Assembly (NCBI RefSeq): GCF_902806685.2
Contig: NC_048539.1
Location: 322,501-386,500, forward strand
DNA length: 64,000 bases
From: Maniola hyperantus
Taxonomy: Eukaryota; Arthropoda; Insecta; Lepidoptera; Nymphalidae
Direction: 5' to 3'
This document shows, piece after piece, positions 29,135 through 39,599 of the stretch (within the stretch, counting starts at the first letter, position 1; every line of letters begins with the position of its first letter). The notes under the pieces are model-generated. The model did not search any database and had not been told where the DNA came from. It worked only from the letters and a program-made list of their open reading frames with translations. Position numbers and translations under genes: made by a program.

Positions 29135-29470
29135 TTAACCGACTTCAAAAAAAGGAGGAGGTTCTCAATTCGACTGTATTTTTTATTTTTTTATTTTTTT
29201 GTATGCTTGTTACGCGATTACTCCGTCAATTATGAACCGATTTTGATGATTCTTTTTTTGTTTTGTAGGACATACTTCCGAGGTAGTCCCCCATTTTAAT
29301 TTGGTAAAGATCTGTATCTGTAAAGAACTGAGCAAAGGATACTTTATTAAACCGAAATTGCTGGTTATAGATAAGTAGGTAGATACATTCGTCATTCGCC
29401 CAAGCGTGTCTCCACACTTTCTGAAGATGCCCCCGTCCTTGGTCGGCGTGCCGTGACCCGCGTACACTGG
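29135..29470 (+). repeat. Interspersed repeat (aaccgacttcaaaaaaagga family)
   Basis: AACCGACTTCAAAAAAAGGA followed by ggaggttctcaattcgac is a common lepidopteran repeat head. Reversed copies are at 44455-44525 and 47990-48029, and a relative at 45846-46150. Class unresolved. Confidence 0.5.
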
Positions 29471-29728
29471 GGGTACCTACTTACAACACTTTACTTAGGG
29501 AAAGTGGTTTGCGTAGGGCGTGAATCGACTGTAACCAATCGTATAACTCTGGATATTGGATAAATATATGAGCTGATATACCTAATATATCCTAGGAAAG
29601 GTATAGGTATAAATAGTATTGTACGAAATTTTCTGCACCCTTATTTTACCTACTCACCATCAAAATAAAAATACCATAAAATTTCAATTCAATCCACAGA
29701 CCTAATATTAAAATCATGACTTTGACGA

Positions 29729-30065
29729 CCTCCCTGGCGCAGTGGTGCGCGCTGTGGTCTTAATAGTGGGAGGTCCCGGGTTCGATTCCTGGCAGGGGTT
29801 TGGAATTTTATCATTTCTAAATTTCTGGTCTGGTCCGGTGGGAGGCTTCGGCCGTGGCTAGTTACCACCCTACCGGCAAAGCCGTGCCGCCAAGCGATTT
29901 AGCGTTCCGGTACGATGCCGTGTAGAAAAAACCAAAAGGGTATGGGTTTAATAAAAACTGCCATACCCCTTCCAGGTTAGCCCGCTATCATCTTAGACTG
30001 CATCATCACTTACCACCAGGTGAGATTGCAGTCAAGGGCTAACTTGTATCTGAATAAATCTGAAT
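29729..30065 (+). mobile_element. SINE S2, full copy
   Basis: It has CTCCCTGGCGCAGTGGTGCG and CCCGGGTTCGATTCCTGG, then the S2 body and tail, ending in a (AATAAATCTG)n tract. Confidence 0.85.
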
Positions 30066-30099
30066 AAATAAATCTGGCTCCTCCGACATCAATGATTCA

Positions 30100-30335
30100 A
30101 TAACACGTTCATCATCATCATCACCATTAACCCATCGCAGGTCCACTACTGAGCACGGGTCTCCTCTCATAAAGGGAAGGAATCCACTAGGCTAGCCAAG
30201 TGTGGAATGGCAGACTTCACACACCTTTGAGAACATTATCACTATTAAAGCAATAATATTTAATTTCTTACGCACAGGAATCGAACCTGACCCCCTGAAT
30301 AGGAGACCGACGACTACCAGGCTATCACCGCATTA
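30100..30335 (-). mobile_element. SINE S1, internally deleted
   Basis: It has tcatcatcatcaccattaac, gtctcctctcataaagggaa and cagacttcacacacctttga, then caggaatcgaacctgac. The central part is shortened. Confidence 0.7.
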
Positions 30336-30435
30336 TTCACAATACAGGATATTATTTCGAGAGTCAATTTCTCTATCAACGCTTATATCAAACGTTTATA
30401 GCCTGCAGATTCTCTACCGTACCCGGCAGGAAATA

Positions 30436-30575
30436 TTGTACATCGATCTTTAGAAAGAGATAGCGGTTTCGTAGGGCATTGTCTCTGTCATTGAGACCGA
30501 CATAACGTCACATGGGTATGAGTGACAGAGACAACGCTCTACGAAGCCGAAATCTTCTTCTAAAGGTCGATGCAT
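30436..30575. mobile_element. Palindromic MITE M2, copy 2
   Basis: TACATCGATCTTTAGAAAGA at the left and cttcttctaaaggtcgatgc at the right are complementary. The inner arms are gtagggcattgtctctgtca and gacagagacaacgctctacg. Confidence 0.75.
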
Positions 30576-30659
30576 ATTTCCTACCGGCTACTGTAAACTT
30601 GTTATTTCACTATCGAACCTCCTTGTACTGTGAGTACTGGCGGGTATGTATATTGGATT

Positions 30660-30875
30660 ACAAAAAAAATGAAAACCGACTTCGACACACAAACACTAAA
30701 AATTGAAAAATAATTTAATTTATTACCGAATATATTATGTATACAAGAGTTAATATAGTTCCATAATAATATTTTTTGGTGCCGGTGCCAATTAGCTTTA
30801 GCTGCGCGAATCGTCTAGACTTCATATTTTTATGAGACTCCACAATGGCACCTCATTGGCACCGACCCCTAACCC
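30660..30875. repeat. Half of a fold-back element (gtgccggtgccaattagc family)
   Basis: It has aaaaccgacttcgacacaca, aatagttccataataata-like blocks and gtgccggtgccaattagctt. It matches one arm and the centre of 47470-47700. Confidence 0.6.
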
Positions 30876-30981
30876 TTTGAGCAGCGGAGCGGAAAACTAC
30901 GCTACGTACGCTTTTCACTGGGGTGCAGAATGTTAACGCCATAACTAACATCCATTACTTGTACCTACTGTTATAATAATA

Positions 30982-31021
30982 GCCGTGATAGCTTAGTGCT
31001 TAAGACGTCCGCCTCCTATTG
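30982..31021 (+). mobile_element. SINE S1 head fragment
   Basis: AGCCGTGATAGCTTAGTGCT then taagacgtccgcctcctatt is the first 40 bp of S1. It joins directly to a LINE fragment. Confidence 0.6.
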
Positions 31022-31510
31022 GTATCCTCTTTTTATAATGTAAATACTAGAAATAAAAATAAACTTGTAATTCCCACCTCCAGGCTAAGTAAAGTTAGCA
31101 ATTCATTTATTGGAAAATCTATAAGTTTTTATAATAAGCTTCCAGAAGACATATTGGAGATGTCTCTCAACAAGTTCAAGGTTTTCATAAAACGTAAACT
31201 AATTGAAAAATCCTATTACAATGTAAAGGATTATTTAAATGATAAGCAAGCTTGGGAATGAGTTGCTTAACGGATTGTGATAGTTCTAATAAGTTTCAAT
31301 AATTTTGTAAAGTGGTGATAATAAAAAGAATACCCGGCTGAGTTTGTTGTGGGCTCTTCTCAGACCTGGGCGCGTTTGGAACCCTCGTAGCTTTAGTTTT
31401 AAGTTTGCGTAATTGTCACCACTATATCTTAGAAATCCAACATCTGACCATCAAAAAGCGTTATTAATTACCTATTTTGAATAAATCATTTGACTTTGAC
31501 TTTGACTTTT
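31022..31510 (+). mobile_element. CR1/Daphne-like LINE C-terminus and 3' UTR
   Basis: The open frame ends VSNSFIGKSISFYNKLPEDI, LEMSLNKFKVFIKRKLIEKS, YYNVKDYLNDKQAWE, stop: the C-terminus of a CR1-group reverse transcriptase. The 3' UTR runs to the (TTTGAC)n tail near 31500. It is 5' truncated. Confidence 0.75.
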
Positions 31511-31612
31511 TTAGGCATAATAGTTTTTGATTTATCGTGCAAAATGACAAAAAAATACTACTGTAGTAGTGTAGTGCGCGAGCCTGACTCGCACTTGGCC
31601 GGTTTTTTTAAG
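31503..31612 (-). repeat. Repeat P, head only
   Basis: It has gatttatcgtgcaaaatgac and gcgcgagcctgactcgcact, then tggccggtttttt, the reverse complement of the P head. Confidence 0.65.
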
Positions 31613-31885
31613 AATCCCGCGGGATCTCTTTCGCATTTGTACCACTACAATGGAATATGGATTGGCAAAAACAAACCAACGATATCATCCCCAACGTGAA
31701 AAGCTTGTCAACAAAGGAAGACGGATAGCTAAAAGCCTTGTAATCAGTAAACAAGACAGCTAGCGATCTCTATTTGTGTGACTTTCGGTCCGGATCAACT
31801 TTGCGCTAAATAAATCTCAACTAACTCGATCCTGCATTAGAGGAGCTATTTTGTACGAGACGAATAAGGACAACAGTCCACTAAT

Positions 31886-32560
31886 ACCATCATCATGATC
31901 AACCCATCGCCGGCTCACTACAGAGTACGGGGTACGGGGCAATTGTGCATTGTAAGGTCTACATCTCCTGAGGATGCTCCGGTGTCGGGGCGAAACGTGC
32001 GTCGATTGTGTTTGGGATTTGTGTGGTGCTGCGTGGTGGTGGTGCGTATTGCTTGCCTGGTGGCTGCTTCTTCCTGCATGTTTAGCAGTGGGAGGACGGG
32101 CGGTGCATTTCGCATGCTGCATGTTGCACCATACAGATTCGACTTGTTTCAGCGGATTACAGCAAATTAAGCTTTTGGTTCATTGTAGAGTACGGGTTTC
32201 CTCCCACTATGAGAAGGGGTTGGCCATAGTCCACCTGATGATTTGCACATTGCAAGGGAAGGACGGACAGAGAAGGCAGGAGGTTTTAGTCCGCAGGTCA
32301 CCGAGAGCACCTCAGTGAAGTCGGGCATGTCAATTGACACCCATGAGGATTTCCTTCTGCCAAGAAAAAAATATCTACCACGCTTTGCAAGTGTGGATTG
32401 GCAGACTTCACACACCTTTGAGAACATTATGGAGAATTCTCAGACATGCAGGTTTCCTCACAATGTTTTATATCACCGTTAAAGCGAGTGATATTTAATT
32501 TCTTAACTCCAAATAGAGGTACGTTCCCGGGATCGAACCCCCGACGCGACGGTCTGACGG
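31886..32560 (-). mobile_element. SINE S1 split into three pieces by two insertions
   Basis: The S1 pieces are 31886-31931, 32187-32235 and about 32375-32560. The first gap (31932-32186) is a 255-bp insertion flanked by exact 10-bp duplications AGAGTACGGG at 31922-31931 and 32187-32196. The second (about 32236-32374) ends in AAAAAAATAT and lacks a clear duplication. Confidence 0.8.
31932..32186. mobile_element. 255-bp insertion with 10-bp TSD
   Basis: It contains ctcctgaggatgctccggtg and tcggggcgaaacgtgcgtcg, a sequence I associate with lepidopteran retroelement fragments without being able to name the family. The interior is GC-rich. ORFs on both strands are not recognisable proteins. Confidence 0.7.
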
Positions 32561-32572
32561 TTGACGGCATTC

Positions 32573-32640
32573 TAGGTCAACGGTATCTAATAGATTTTCT
32601 TGACAGACACGACAGACAGACAGACAAACAACGAAGTGAT
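32573..32640 (+). repeat. Repeat P fragment
   Basis: It has tctaggtcaacggtatcta and cttgacagacacgacagaca, from the 3' part of P. Confidence 0.5.
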
Positions 32641-32689
32641 TATACACAAGTAAAGTTTGTTTGTAAGTTTGTATTTAGGAGGCTATGGG

Positions 32690-33177
32690 AATAGGGAAAA
32701 TAGCCCCATTTTCGGTACTAATGATTTGCTTCTGAAAATTGTTTCACTGAGAGATAGCTACATCTAACATCTATACATTATCCCCGTGCGCTAGAAATTG
32801 TAAATTATATAGCTACCTATAAACTTGATTAACTAATAGGTACATTAGGTACTCATCAATTAACGGATAGGTACTAAATTAACCAAACTAAGGCTGCGTT
32901 CTCGGCGCCGATATGGTGACAGGAATATCGAATGAACGGACATGCTAACGCATGTAGGTATTAAGGCTCTTTTTCATTTGTAGAAAAACGCGAAAAACAA
33001 CCGGGAAAACGCTTATTTCTTTTGTTTTATTTTTTGTTGTTTCTGTTACTTTAATTTTTTTTGTTGTTTCTGTTATTTTATTGTTTTTTTTTAAATATGA
33101 TAAAAATGAGAAAAATAAATAAATGAGAAAAGAAAAGAAAAAGGGAAACCCCATATTTCATAGAAAAAAATCAAAAT
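32690..33177. other. AT-rich and low-complexity stretch
   Basis: The stretch 33015-33100 is a TTTTGTTGTTTCTG-type low-complexity run. No gene recognised. Confidence 0.5.
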
Positions 33178-33275
33178 CAAAATATTTTTTATTCAATTAA
33201 ACTTTTACAATTACCTACCTACCTACTTTTGGATCGTCGAATTCATATATGTTCGGAATGCCAAGACTTTGATCA
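33178..33275 (-). mobile_element. LINE 3' tail (CR1-like)
   Basis: It has attcaattaaacttttacaa and ttcggaatgcc, the reverse complement of the tail at 40240-40330 and 63748-63845. Confidence 0.5.
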
Positions 33276-33558
33276 TGTCTTCCATGATTATTTAAACGAT
33301 ATAAACTGGTAATGTGCATGTTCTCTTACGGCATGCGGTTAGACCATCGCACTGTACAGGGGATTCGGTTACGGACGCGGAGCCGTAAATATACTAAATA
33401 TAGCTCGAAGGTCCGCCGGGAAGTATAAGATTCAATGTTAGCTTTCGCCCGAGGCTTCGTAATGTGCTGCAATAGCTATTCATAGATCCATCGTTGCATA
33501 CACACGATCACACAGATGATTTTTACGCGATTGTGAGAAAAAGAGCTGCATCTGTGAT

Positions 33559-34153
33559 GAGCAGGGTGCGTGGGAGCTCCAACAGTATTCTGAGAGCAGG
33601 GTGCGTGGGAGCTCCAACAGTATTCTGAGAGCAGGGTGCGTGGGAGCTCCAACAGTATTCTGAGAGCAGGGTGCGTGGGAGCTCCAACAGTATTCTGAGA
33701 GCAGGGTGCGTGGGAGCTCCAACAGTATTCTGAGAGCAGGGTGCGTGGGAGCTCCAACAGTATTCTGAGAGCAGGGTGCGTGGGAGCTCCAACAGTATTC
33801 TGAGAGCAGGGTGCGTGGGAGCTCCAACAGTATTCTGAGAACAGGGTGCGTGGGAGCTCCAACAGTATTCTGAGAGCAGGGTGCGTGGGAGCTCCAACAG
33901 TATTCTGAGAGCAGGGTGCGTGGGAGCTCCAACAGTATTCTGAGAGCAGGGTGCGTGGGAGCTCCAACAGTATTCTGAGAACAGGGTGCGTGGGAGCTCC
34001 AACAGTATTCTGAGAACAGGGTGCGTGGGAGCTCCAACAGTATTCTGAGAACAGGGTGCGTGGGAGCTCCAACAGTATTCTGAGAACAGGGTGCGTGGGA
34101 GCTCCAACAGTATTCTGAGAACAGGGTGCGTGGGAGCTCCAACAGTATTCTGA
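33559..34153. repeat. 35-bp minisatellite, exactly 17 units
   Basis: The unit is GAGCAGGGTGCGTGGGAGCT followed by CCAACAGTATTCTGA. 595 bp equals 17 x 35 without indels. The only variation seen is GAG versus GAA at the start; the order is G x8, A, G x3, A x5. Because 35 is not a multiple of 3 and the unit has no stop on the minus strand, all three minus frames stay open. The 228-246-codon ORFs are therefore artefacts. Confidence 0.97.
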
Positions 34154-34390
34154 GAACATTGGCTGCAAAGTGGGAAAACCCTTTTATGAAACACTGGGTG
34201 TACATACACATGAACACCAAGTGGTCAAGGGGGTATATGAATTGATTATAATTTGAATTAATTAATAATAATAATTGTAATTTTATTTAGTTACTAACAT
34301 AGTTAATAAGGTCTTCTGTTTCTAACACATTATGGATGAAACATCTGAAATAAAATAAATAATAAAAATAAATAAAATAACCATAAGGAT

Positions 34391-34517
34391 AGCACGCGAC
34401 AGGTCGAGATGTCGATCGGGGTATGAGACACTCGCACGTCACCCGCCCTTCCCGCACCTGGTTAGTACGGGGGCTGTGCGGGGCGTTCCCTCCCCGATTG
34501 TAATCTCGGCCTGTCGG
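34391..34517. mobile_element. MITE M1 copy
   Basis: AGCACGCGACAGGTCGAGAT at the left and TAATCTCGGCCTGTCG at the right. It has the same first 12 bases as the M1 copy hit by the LINE at 11.8 kb. Confidence 0.75.
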
Positions 34518-34610
34518 TACTATAGATAAGTACCTACGTGTAGTGTTTTTGAGAAGCTAGGTTTTACGAGTCATGTATTTCTACTCTACCGTAGACGTAA
34601 GGGACATTAA

Positions 34611-34690
34611 AGGTGTGATAGCACAGTGGTTGATACGTCGGTCGTCCGATTCGATGCCGGGCATACACCTCTATCTTTTCAGAGTTATAA
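34611..34690 (+). mobile_element. SINE S1 head fragment
   Basis: It has gtgatagcacagtggttgat and ccgattcgatgccgggcata, then ctatcttttcagagttat. Confidence 0.6.
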
Positions 34691-34694
34691 ATAA

Positions 34695-34905
34695 CTAGGT
34701 GATGCCCGCGACTTCGTCCGCGTGGATTTAGGTTTTTTTAAAATCCCGTAGGAACTCTTTGATTTTGCGGGATAAAACTATCTATTTATTTATGCCTATG
34801 TCACTTTCCAGGTCTTTAACTTACCCATGCAAAAAATCACGTCAATCCGTTGCTCCGTTGCGACGTGATTTAAGGACGAACCAACAAGCAAATACACTAA
34901 AAGAT
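34695..34905 (-). mobile_element. Helitron HB
   Basis: CTAGGTGATGCCCGCGACTT starts the reversed 3' end. It has aaaaaatcacgtcaatccgt and gttgcgacgtgatttaagga. Confidence 0.7.
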
Positions 34906-34949
34906 TTTTCGGCACGGTTAAAAATTTGTCACTTGCTTTATACATATAC

Positions 34950-35482
34950 TAGCTGATCCCCGCGGCTTCGCCCGCGTAGATTTAGGTTTTTAAAGATCCC
35001 GTATAGCCTATGTCACTCAGGAATAATGTAGCTTTCTACTGGTGAAAGAATTTTTAAAATCGGTTCAGTAGTTCTAAAGATTACCCCCTACAAACAAACT
35101 TAACGACATTACCTCTTTATATAATACTAGCTGATCCCCGCGGCTTCGCCCGCGTAGATTTAGGTTTTTAAAGATCCCGTATAGCCTATGTCACTCAGGA
35201 ATAATGTAGCTTTCTACTGGTGAAAGAATTTTTAAAATCGGTTCAGTAGTTCTAAAGATTACCCCCTACAAACAAACTTAACGACATTACTTCTTTATAT
35301 AATACTAGCTGATCCCCGCGGCTTCGCCCGCGTAGATTTAGGTTTTTAAAGATCCCGTATAGCCTATGTCACTCAGGAATAAAGTAGCTTTCTACTGGTG
35401 AAAGAATTTTTAAAATCGGTTCAGTAGTTCTAAAGATTACCCCCTACAAACAAACTTAACGACATTACCTCTTTATATAATA
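34950..35482 (-). mobile_element. Tandem array of three ~178-bp Helitron-like units
   Basis: Three head-to-tail copies start at 34950, 35127 and 35305. Each begins CTAGCTGATCCCCGCGGCTT (the complement of a Helitron hairpin and CTAG 3' end) and ends ctctttatataata. Copies differ at only a few bases, so the duplication is recent. Confidence 0.9.
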
Positions 35483-36622
35483 CAACGGGCCGTGCAGCAG
35501 AAATCGTAATATTTTAATTTCGCCATAACTTCAAAACCAAACGTCCAATTTTAATCATTCAAAGACCAAATATTATCTCCATAAACTGTTCTTAGTGATG
35601 AAATCATTTATTTTGATAAGGATTAATAGCATGAGTAAAATAAACGCGTTTAAATGTAGTCCAAAAAAAATTCAAGATTTTTAAATAAAAAAATGGTTGC
35701 TGTGCCTCACTCGACATAGATGGGTATAGTGTGTCGCGGACTTTTTTGTAGATATTTATAAGATCTACAATTAATTAGAACATTTTATGGTTCTATCTTT
35801 TATAGTTTAGGCAGCGTACGCAAAATAAGTAACTTTTCTGGTTGATTTTTTACACCTTGTGTCCGAAAAACCCAAATATCTTACGGAACCCTATTTTTTT
35901 CCAAAATAAAATATAGCCTATGTTACTCGTGGATAATGTAGCTTTCGAATGGTGAAAGAATTTTTAAAATCGGTCCAGTAGTTTTTGAGCCTATTCAGTA
36001 CAAACAAACAAACAAACAAACAAAGTTTTCCTCTTTATAATATTAGTGTAGAAGTGTAGACAACGGGCCGTGCAGCAGAAATCGTAATATTTTAATTTCG
36101 CCATAACTTCAAAACCAAACGTCCAATTTTAATCATTCAAAGATCAAATATTATCTCCATAAACTGTTCTTAGTGATGAAATCATTTATTTTGATAAGGA
36201 TTAATAGCATGAGTAAAATAAACGCGTTTAAATGTAGTCCAAAAAAAAATTCAAGATTTTTAAATAAAAAATGGTTGCTGTGCCTCACTCGACATAGATG
36301 GGTATAGTGTGTCGCGGACTTTTTTGTAGATATTTATAAGATCTACAATTAATTAGAACATTTTATGGTTCTATCTTTTATAGTTTAGGCAGCGTACGCA
36401 AAATAAGTAACTTTTCTGGTTGATTTTTTACACCTTGTGTTCGAAAAACCCAAATATCTTACGGAACCCTATTTTTTTCCAAAATAAAATATACCCTATG
36501 TTACTCGTGGATAATGTAGCTTTCGAATGGTGAAAGAATTTTTAAAATCGGTCCAGTAGTTTTTGAGCCTATTCAGTACAAACAAACAAACAAAGTTTTC
36601 CTCTTTATAATATTAGTGTAGA
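35482..36622 (-). mobile_element. Two tandem ~570-bp Helitron-related units
   Basis: Copy 1 is 35482-36060 and copy 2 is 36061-36622. Both begin CAACGGGCCGTGCAGCAGAA and end with tgaaagaatttttaaaatcg, caaacaaacaaac and ctttataatattagtgtaga. That end matches the outer end of the 178-bp units, which joins the two arrays into one composite. Copies differ by a few substitutions and the (AAAC)n length. No helicase gene is present. Confidence 0.88.
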
Positions 36623-36767
36623 TTAATATAGAACTACCTTATGCCCACGACATCGAACGAGTAGGTACGACCGCGTGGACTAAGTGCACAAATTCAAACC
36701 CCTTGTATGAAGCTTTGACTCTGTTCCGTTTCTTTCCTCTGTGCCCTTATATTTTTATTTGAACTTC

Positions 36768-36895
36768 CAAAAATCATTTCTTAGCGGATGTCTACGTCAT
36801 AATATTATATTTATCTGCCGCCCGATCCGTCCAGTAGTTTATTTAAGCTGTGCGTTGATAGATCAGTCAGTCACCTTTTTCTTTTAGGTATATAC
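36768..36895 (-). mobile_element. Helitron HA, 5' part
   Basis: It has tcttagcggatgtctacgtc and gctgtgcgttgatagatcag, then tcagtcacctttttctttta. Confidence 0.65.
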
Positions 36896-37050
36896 CTAGG
36901 TACTATTTATAAGTAAGGTAACGTATAAAAAACAGGAAACAGGAAATGAGCTGCCAATCTACGTATTACGAATCTCGAATTAAAAACCAAGCACGGAACT
37001 GGCTCGGATCAAAATTAAGAGACGCGCTTTACAGAATTGCAGATGACAAA

Positions 37051-37590
37051 AACCGGCCAAGTGCGAATCAGACTCGCGCACTGAGGGTTCCGTACTACAA
37101 TCGTATTTTATCGACATTTTGTATAATAAATCAAAAACTACTTACGATCGCGTTCAAACCAACTTTCGGTGGAAGTTTGCATGGTACATACATCATACTT
37201 ATATTTTTATGGAGGGGACACACACACACACACATTTTACCACTTTGGAAGTGGCTCTCGCGCAAACTATTCAGTTTAGAAAAAAATTACATTAGAATCT
37301 ACTACCTCTCTATCATTTTTAAAAACCTATCCATAGATACACGTATGGGTTTGATGAAAAAAAAATTTGAGTTTCAGTTCTAAGATTGGGGAACCCCCAA
37401 AATTATTGTTTTTTTTTCTATTTTTGTGTGAAAATCTTAATGTGGTTCACAGAATACATTTACTTACCAAGTTTCAACAGTATAGCTCTTATAGTTTCGG
37501 AAAAAAGTGGCTGTGACATACGGACGGACAGACAGACATGACGAATCTATAAGGGTTCCGTTTTTTGCCATTTGGCTACGGAACCCTAAA
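37051..37590 (+). repeat. Repeat P, long diverged subfamily
   Basis: It begins AAAACCGGCCAAGTGCGAAT and ends tctataagggttccg and tttggctacggaaccctaaa. The middle is unlike other P copies and contains (CA)n at about 37217-37232. The 145-codon ORF is fortuitous. Confidence 0.6.
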
Positions 37591-37910
37591 ACTATGCCTA
37601 TATATAGGATACTTACTCATTTTCCTTATGACTCTATCCATTTCAAGGTAATGGCGAGAAATAGCAGACTATGGGAAAAATAGACGGATGGACGTATGGC
37701 CGTGCTTATACCTAAACGTGAAACTAGAAAAATAAATACAGATGACCCAACTCCCAAAAATAGCTGAGTGATAAGTTCCACGAGTTAAATGCATGTGAAA
37801 AAGTTGAAAAAAAATCTAAGTTGAACTTAGAAATTCAAGACTCCTTAAAAGTCTTGTACTTAATAAAAGTAACGGCAGGTAAATACAGTCATGTAATGAT
37901 TTATTGTGTA

Positions 37911-38112
37911 CTAGATGATGCCCGCGACTTCGTCCGCGTGGATTTAGGATTTAAAAGTCCCAAGGGAATACTTTGATTTTTAGCCTATGTCCTTCCCCGG
38001 GATGCAAGCTATCTCTGTACCAAATTTCGTCAAAATCGGTTGAGCGGATGGGCCGTGAAAGGCTAGCAGACAGACAGACAGACACACTTTCGCATTTATA
38101 ATATTAGTATGA
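37911..38112 (-). mobile_element. Helitron HB
   Basis: CTAGATGATGCCCGCGACTT, then tccttccccgggatgcaagc, aaatttcgtcaaaatcggtt and acactttcgcatttataata. Confidence 0.7.
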
Positions 38113-38167
38113 AAGTATGGATTGAAACAGATGGTTGGGCCATTGGCAATTTTGTAAATCACCTCAT

Positions 38168-38490
38168 CCATCATCAGCATCATCATCAACCCATTGAAGG
38201 TCCATTACTAAGCACAGGTCTCTCTTCTCATGCTGAGAAGGATTTGGGCCACAGTTTACCACGCTGACCAAGCGCAAATTAGCAGACTTCACACATCTTT
38301 GAGAATACAATAATGAAGGACTCTCAGGCATGCAGGTTCATGATCTTTTCTTTCACCCTTAAACCAAGTGATATTTAATTACTTAAAACGCACATAACTA
38401 CGAAAAGTTAGAGGTGCGTGCCCGGGATCGAACCCCCGACCTCCGATTAGGAGGCGAACGTCCTAGCCACTAGGCTATCACATGCATCAA
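38168..38490 (-). mobile_element. SINE S1, full copy
   Basis: It has catcagcatcatcatcaacc, cccgggatcgaacccccgac and ctagccactaggctatcaca. Confidence 0.8.
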
Positions 38491-38843
38491 GCTGTACCTA
38501 ACCCAAATTAAGTTGCAGCCCGCAAACATTTTAGTTTGCAATGACCGTCTGCTCACATAGAGGTCGTTAGTCTGTCTTCATTTTATTGACGGGACGTTTT
38601 CTATGTTTTCCTTTAGTCTATGCATGAAAAGCAAATACCATATTATTTTAATTGTTGTTTCTATTGGTGCCAAAACATACTCGGCAAGTCGGTCACGGAC
38701 TCGGAACTATCGATAAGTGTATTTATTATAGAATCCTATGAAGTTTAAAGGTCTGGACAAGCAAAACCACGTGCAGTGACGATGTGTAATATCAGTGACA
38801 TATTATATATTTTTTTGTTTTCAGTATACTTAACAATAAACTA

Positions 38844-39015
38844 GAGCCTCAATAGTTCAACCGGTAAAGGAGTGGACTGAAAACCGAAAGGTCGGCGGTT
38901 CAAACCCCGCCCGTTGCACTATTGTCGTACCTACTCCTAGCACAAGCTTGACGCTCAGTTGGAGAGGTACAAAAGGGAATATTAGTCTTTAACGTGGGGC
39001 TAATATTCTTTTTAA
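38844..39015 (+). mobile_element. SINE S3
   Basis: AGAGCCTCAATAGTTCAACC, then GGCGGTTCAAACCCCGCCCG, tcgtacctactcctagcaca and an A-rich end. Confidence 0.75.
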
Positions 39016-39061
39016 AAAAAATCACCGTTTTAATTTATTTTAATTTAATTCAAACAATTAA

Positions 39062-39265
39062 AATCAATATCACTTGCTTTAACGGTAAAAGAAAGCACCA
39101 TGAAGAAACCTGCATGATTGAGAGTTCTCCATAATGTTCTCAAAGGTGTGTAAAGTCTGCCAATCCTCATTTGACCAGCGTGGTGGACTATGGCCTAAAC
39201 TCTTCTCATTCTAAGAGGAGAACCGTGCTCATGTAGAGGGCCGGCAATAAGTAGAGATGATGACG
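39062..39265 (+). mobile_element. SINE S1, 5' truncated
   Basis: It has atatcacttgctttaacggt, agagttctccataatgttct and the S1 tail. The head is missing. Confidence 0.7.
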
Positions 39266-39271
39266 AATGTA

Positions 39272-39545
39272 TAGTGCATTCAAAAGAAACTGGCGTGTTT
39301 CCACTTGAGACCGTCATTAGCAATAACAATAGGATTAAGTCGTGGCGGATGAATTCAATAGTATCAACACTGGTTGGTTTGCAACAAAATATATAAGGTT
39401 GAACCGGCTCTTTTAAAAATGAATGGGCTCTATGAGTGTTTGCTTTATTACCCCTTTTATTTACGTGGCATGTCGAATGTAATCTTACTGTTATTGCTTA
39501 TGCCGGTCTCAAGTGGAAACACGCAAGTTTATATTGAATGCACTA
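39272..39545. mobile_element. Fold-back MITE (TAGTGCATTC ends)
   Basis: The arms of about 65 bp are complementary: TAGTGCATTC, GTGTTTCCACTTGAGACCG and gcaataacaat at the left, and their complements at the right, ending GAATGCACTA. A TA dinucleotide flanks GTGCATTC on each side. The 84-codon ORF spanning it is a shadow. Confidence 0.82.
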
Positions 39546-39599
39546 AACCTACTAACCGTTCTACTAACCTAGTTAAGGTTCTTATCAAAACGTTCGACT

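Noticed and set aside
31817..32122. His- and Arg-rich 101-codon minus ORF
   Set aside because: It spans the boundary of a SINE and a 255-bp insertion defined by a TSD.
33559..34153. CRISPR-like regular array
   Set aside because: There are no spacers between units, the repeats are contiguous, and the genome is eukaryotic.
33476..34220. Three overlapping 228-246-codon minus-strand ORFs that look like a Pro/Ser/Cys-rich repeat protein
   Set aside because: They are the three frames of a 35-bp minisatellite with no stops; a real gene would not be open in all three frames with identical repeated peptides.
36946..37383. 145-codon plus ORF
   Set aside because: It begins in unique DNA and runs through a P-family repeat; no protein similarity.
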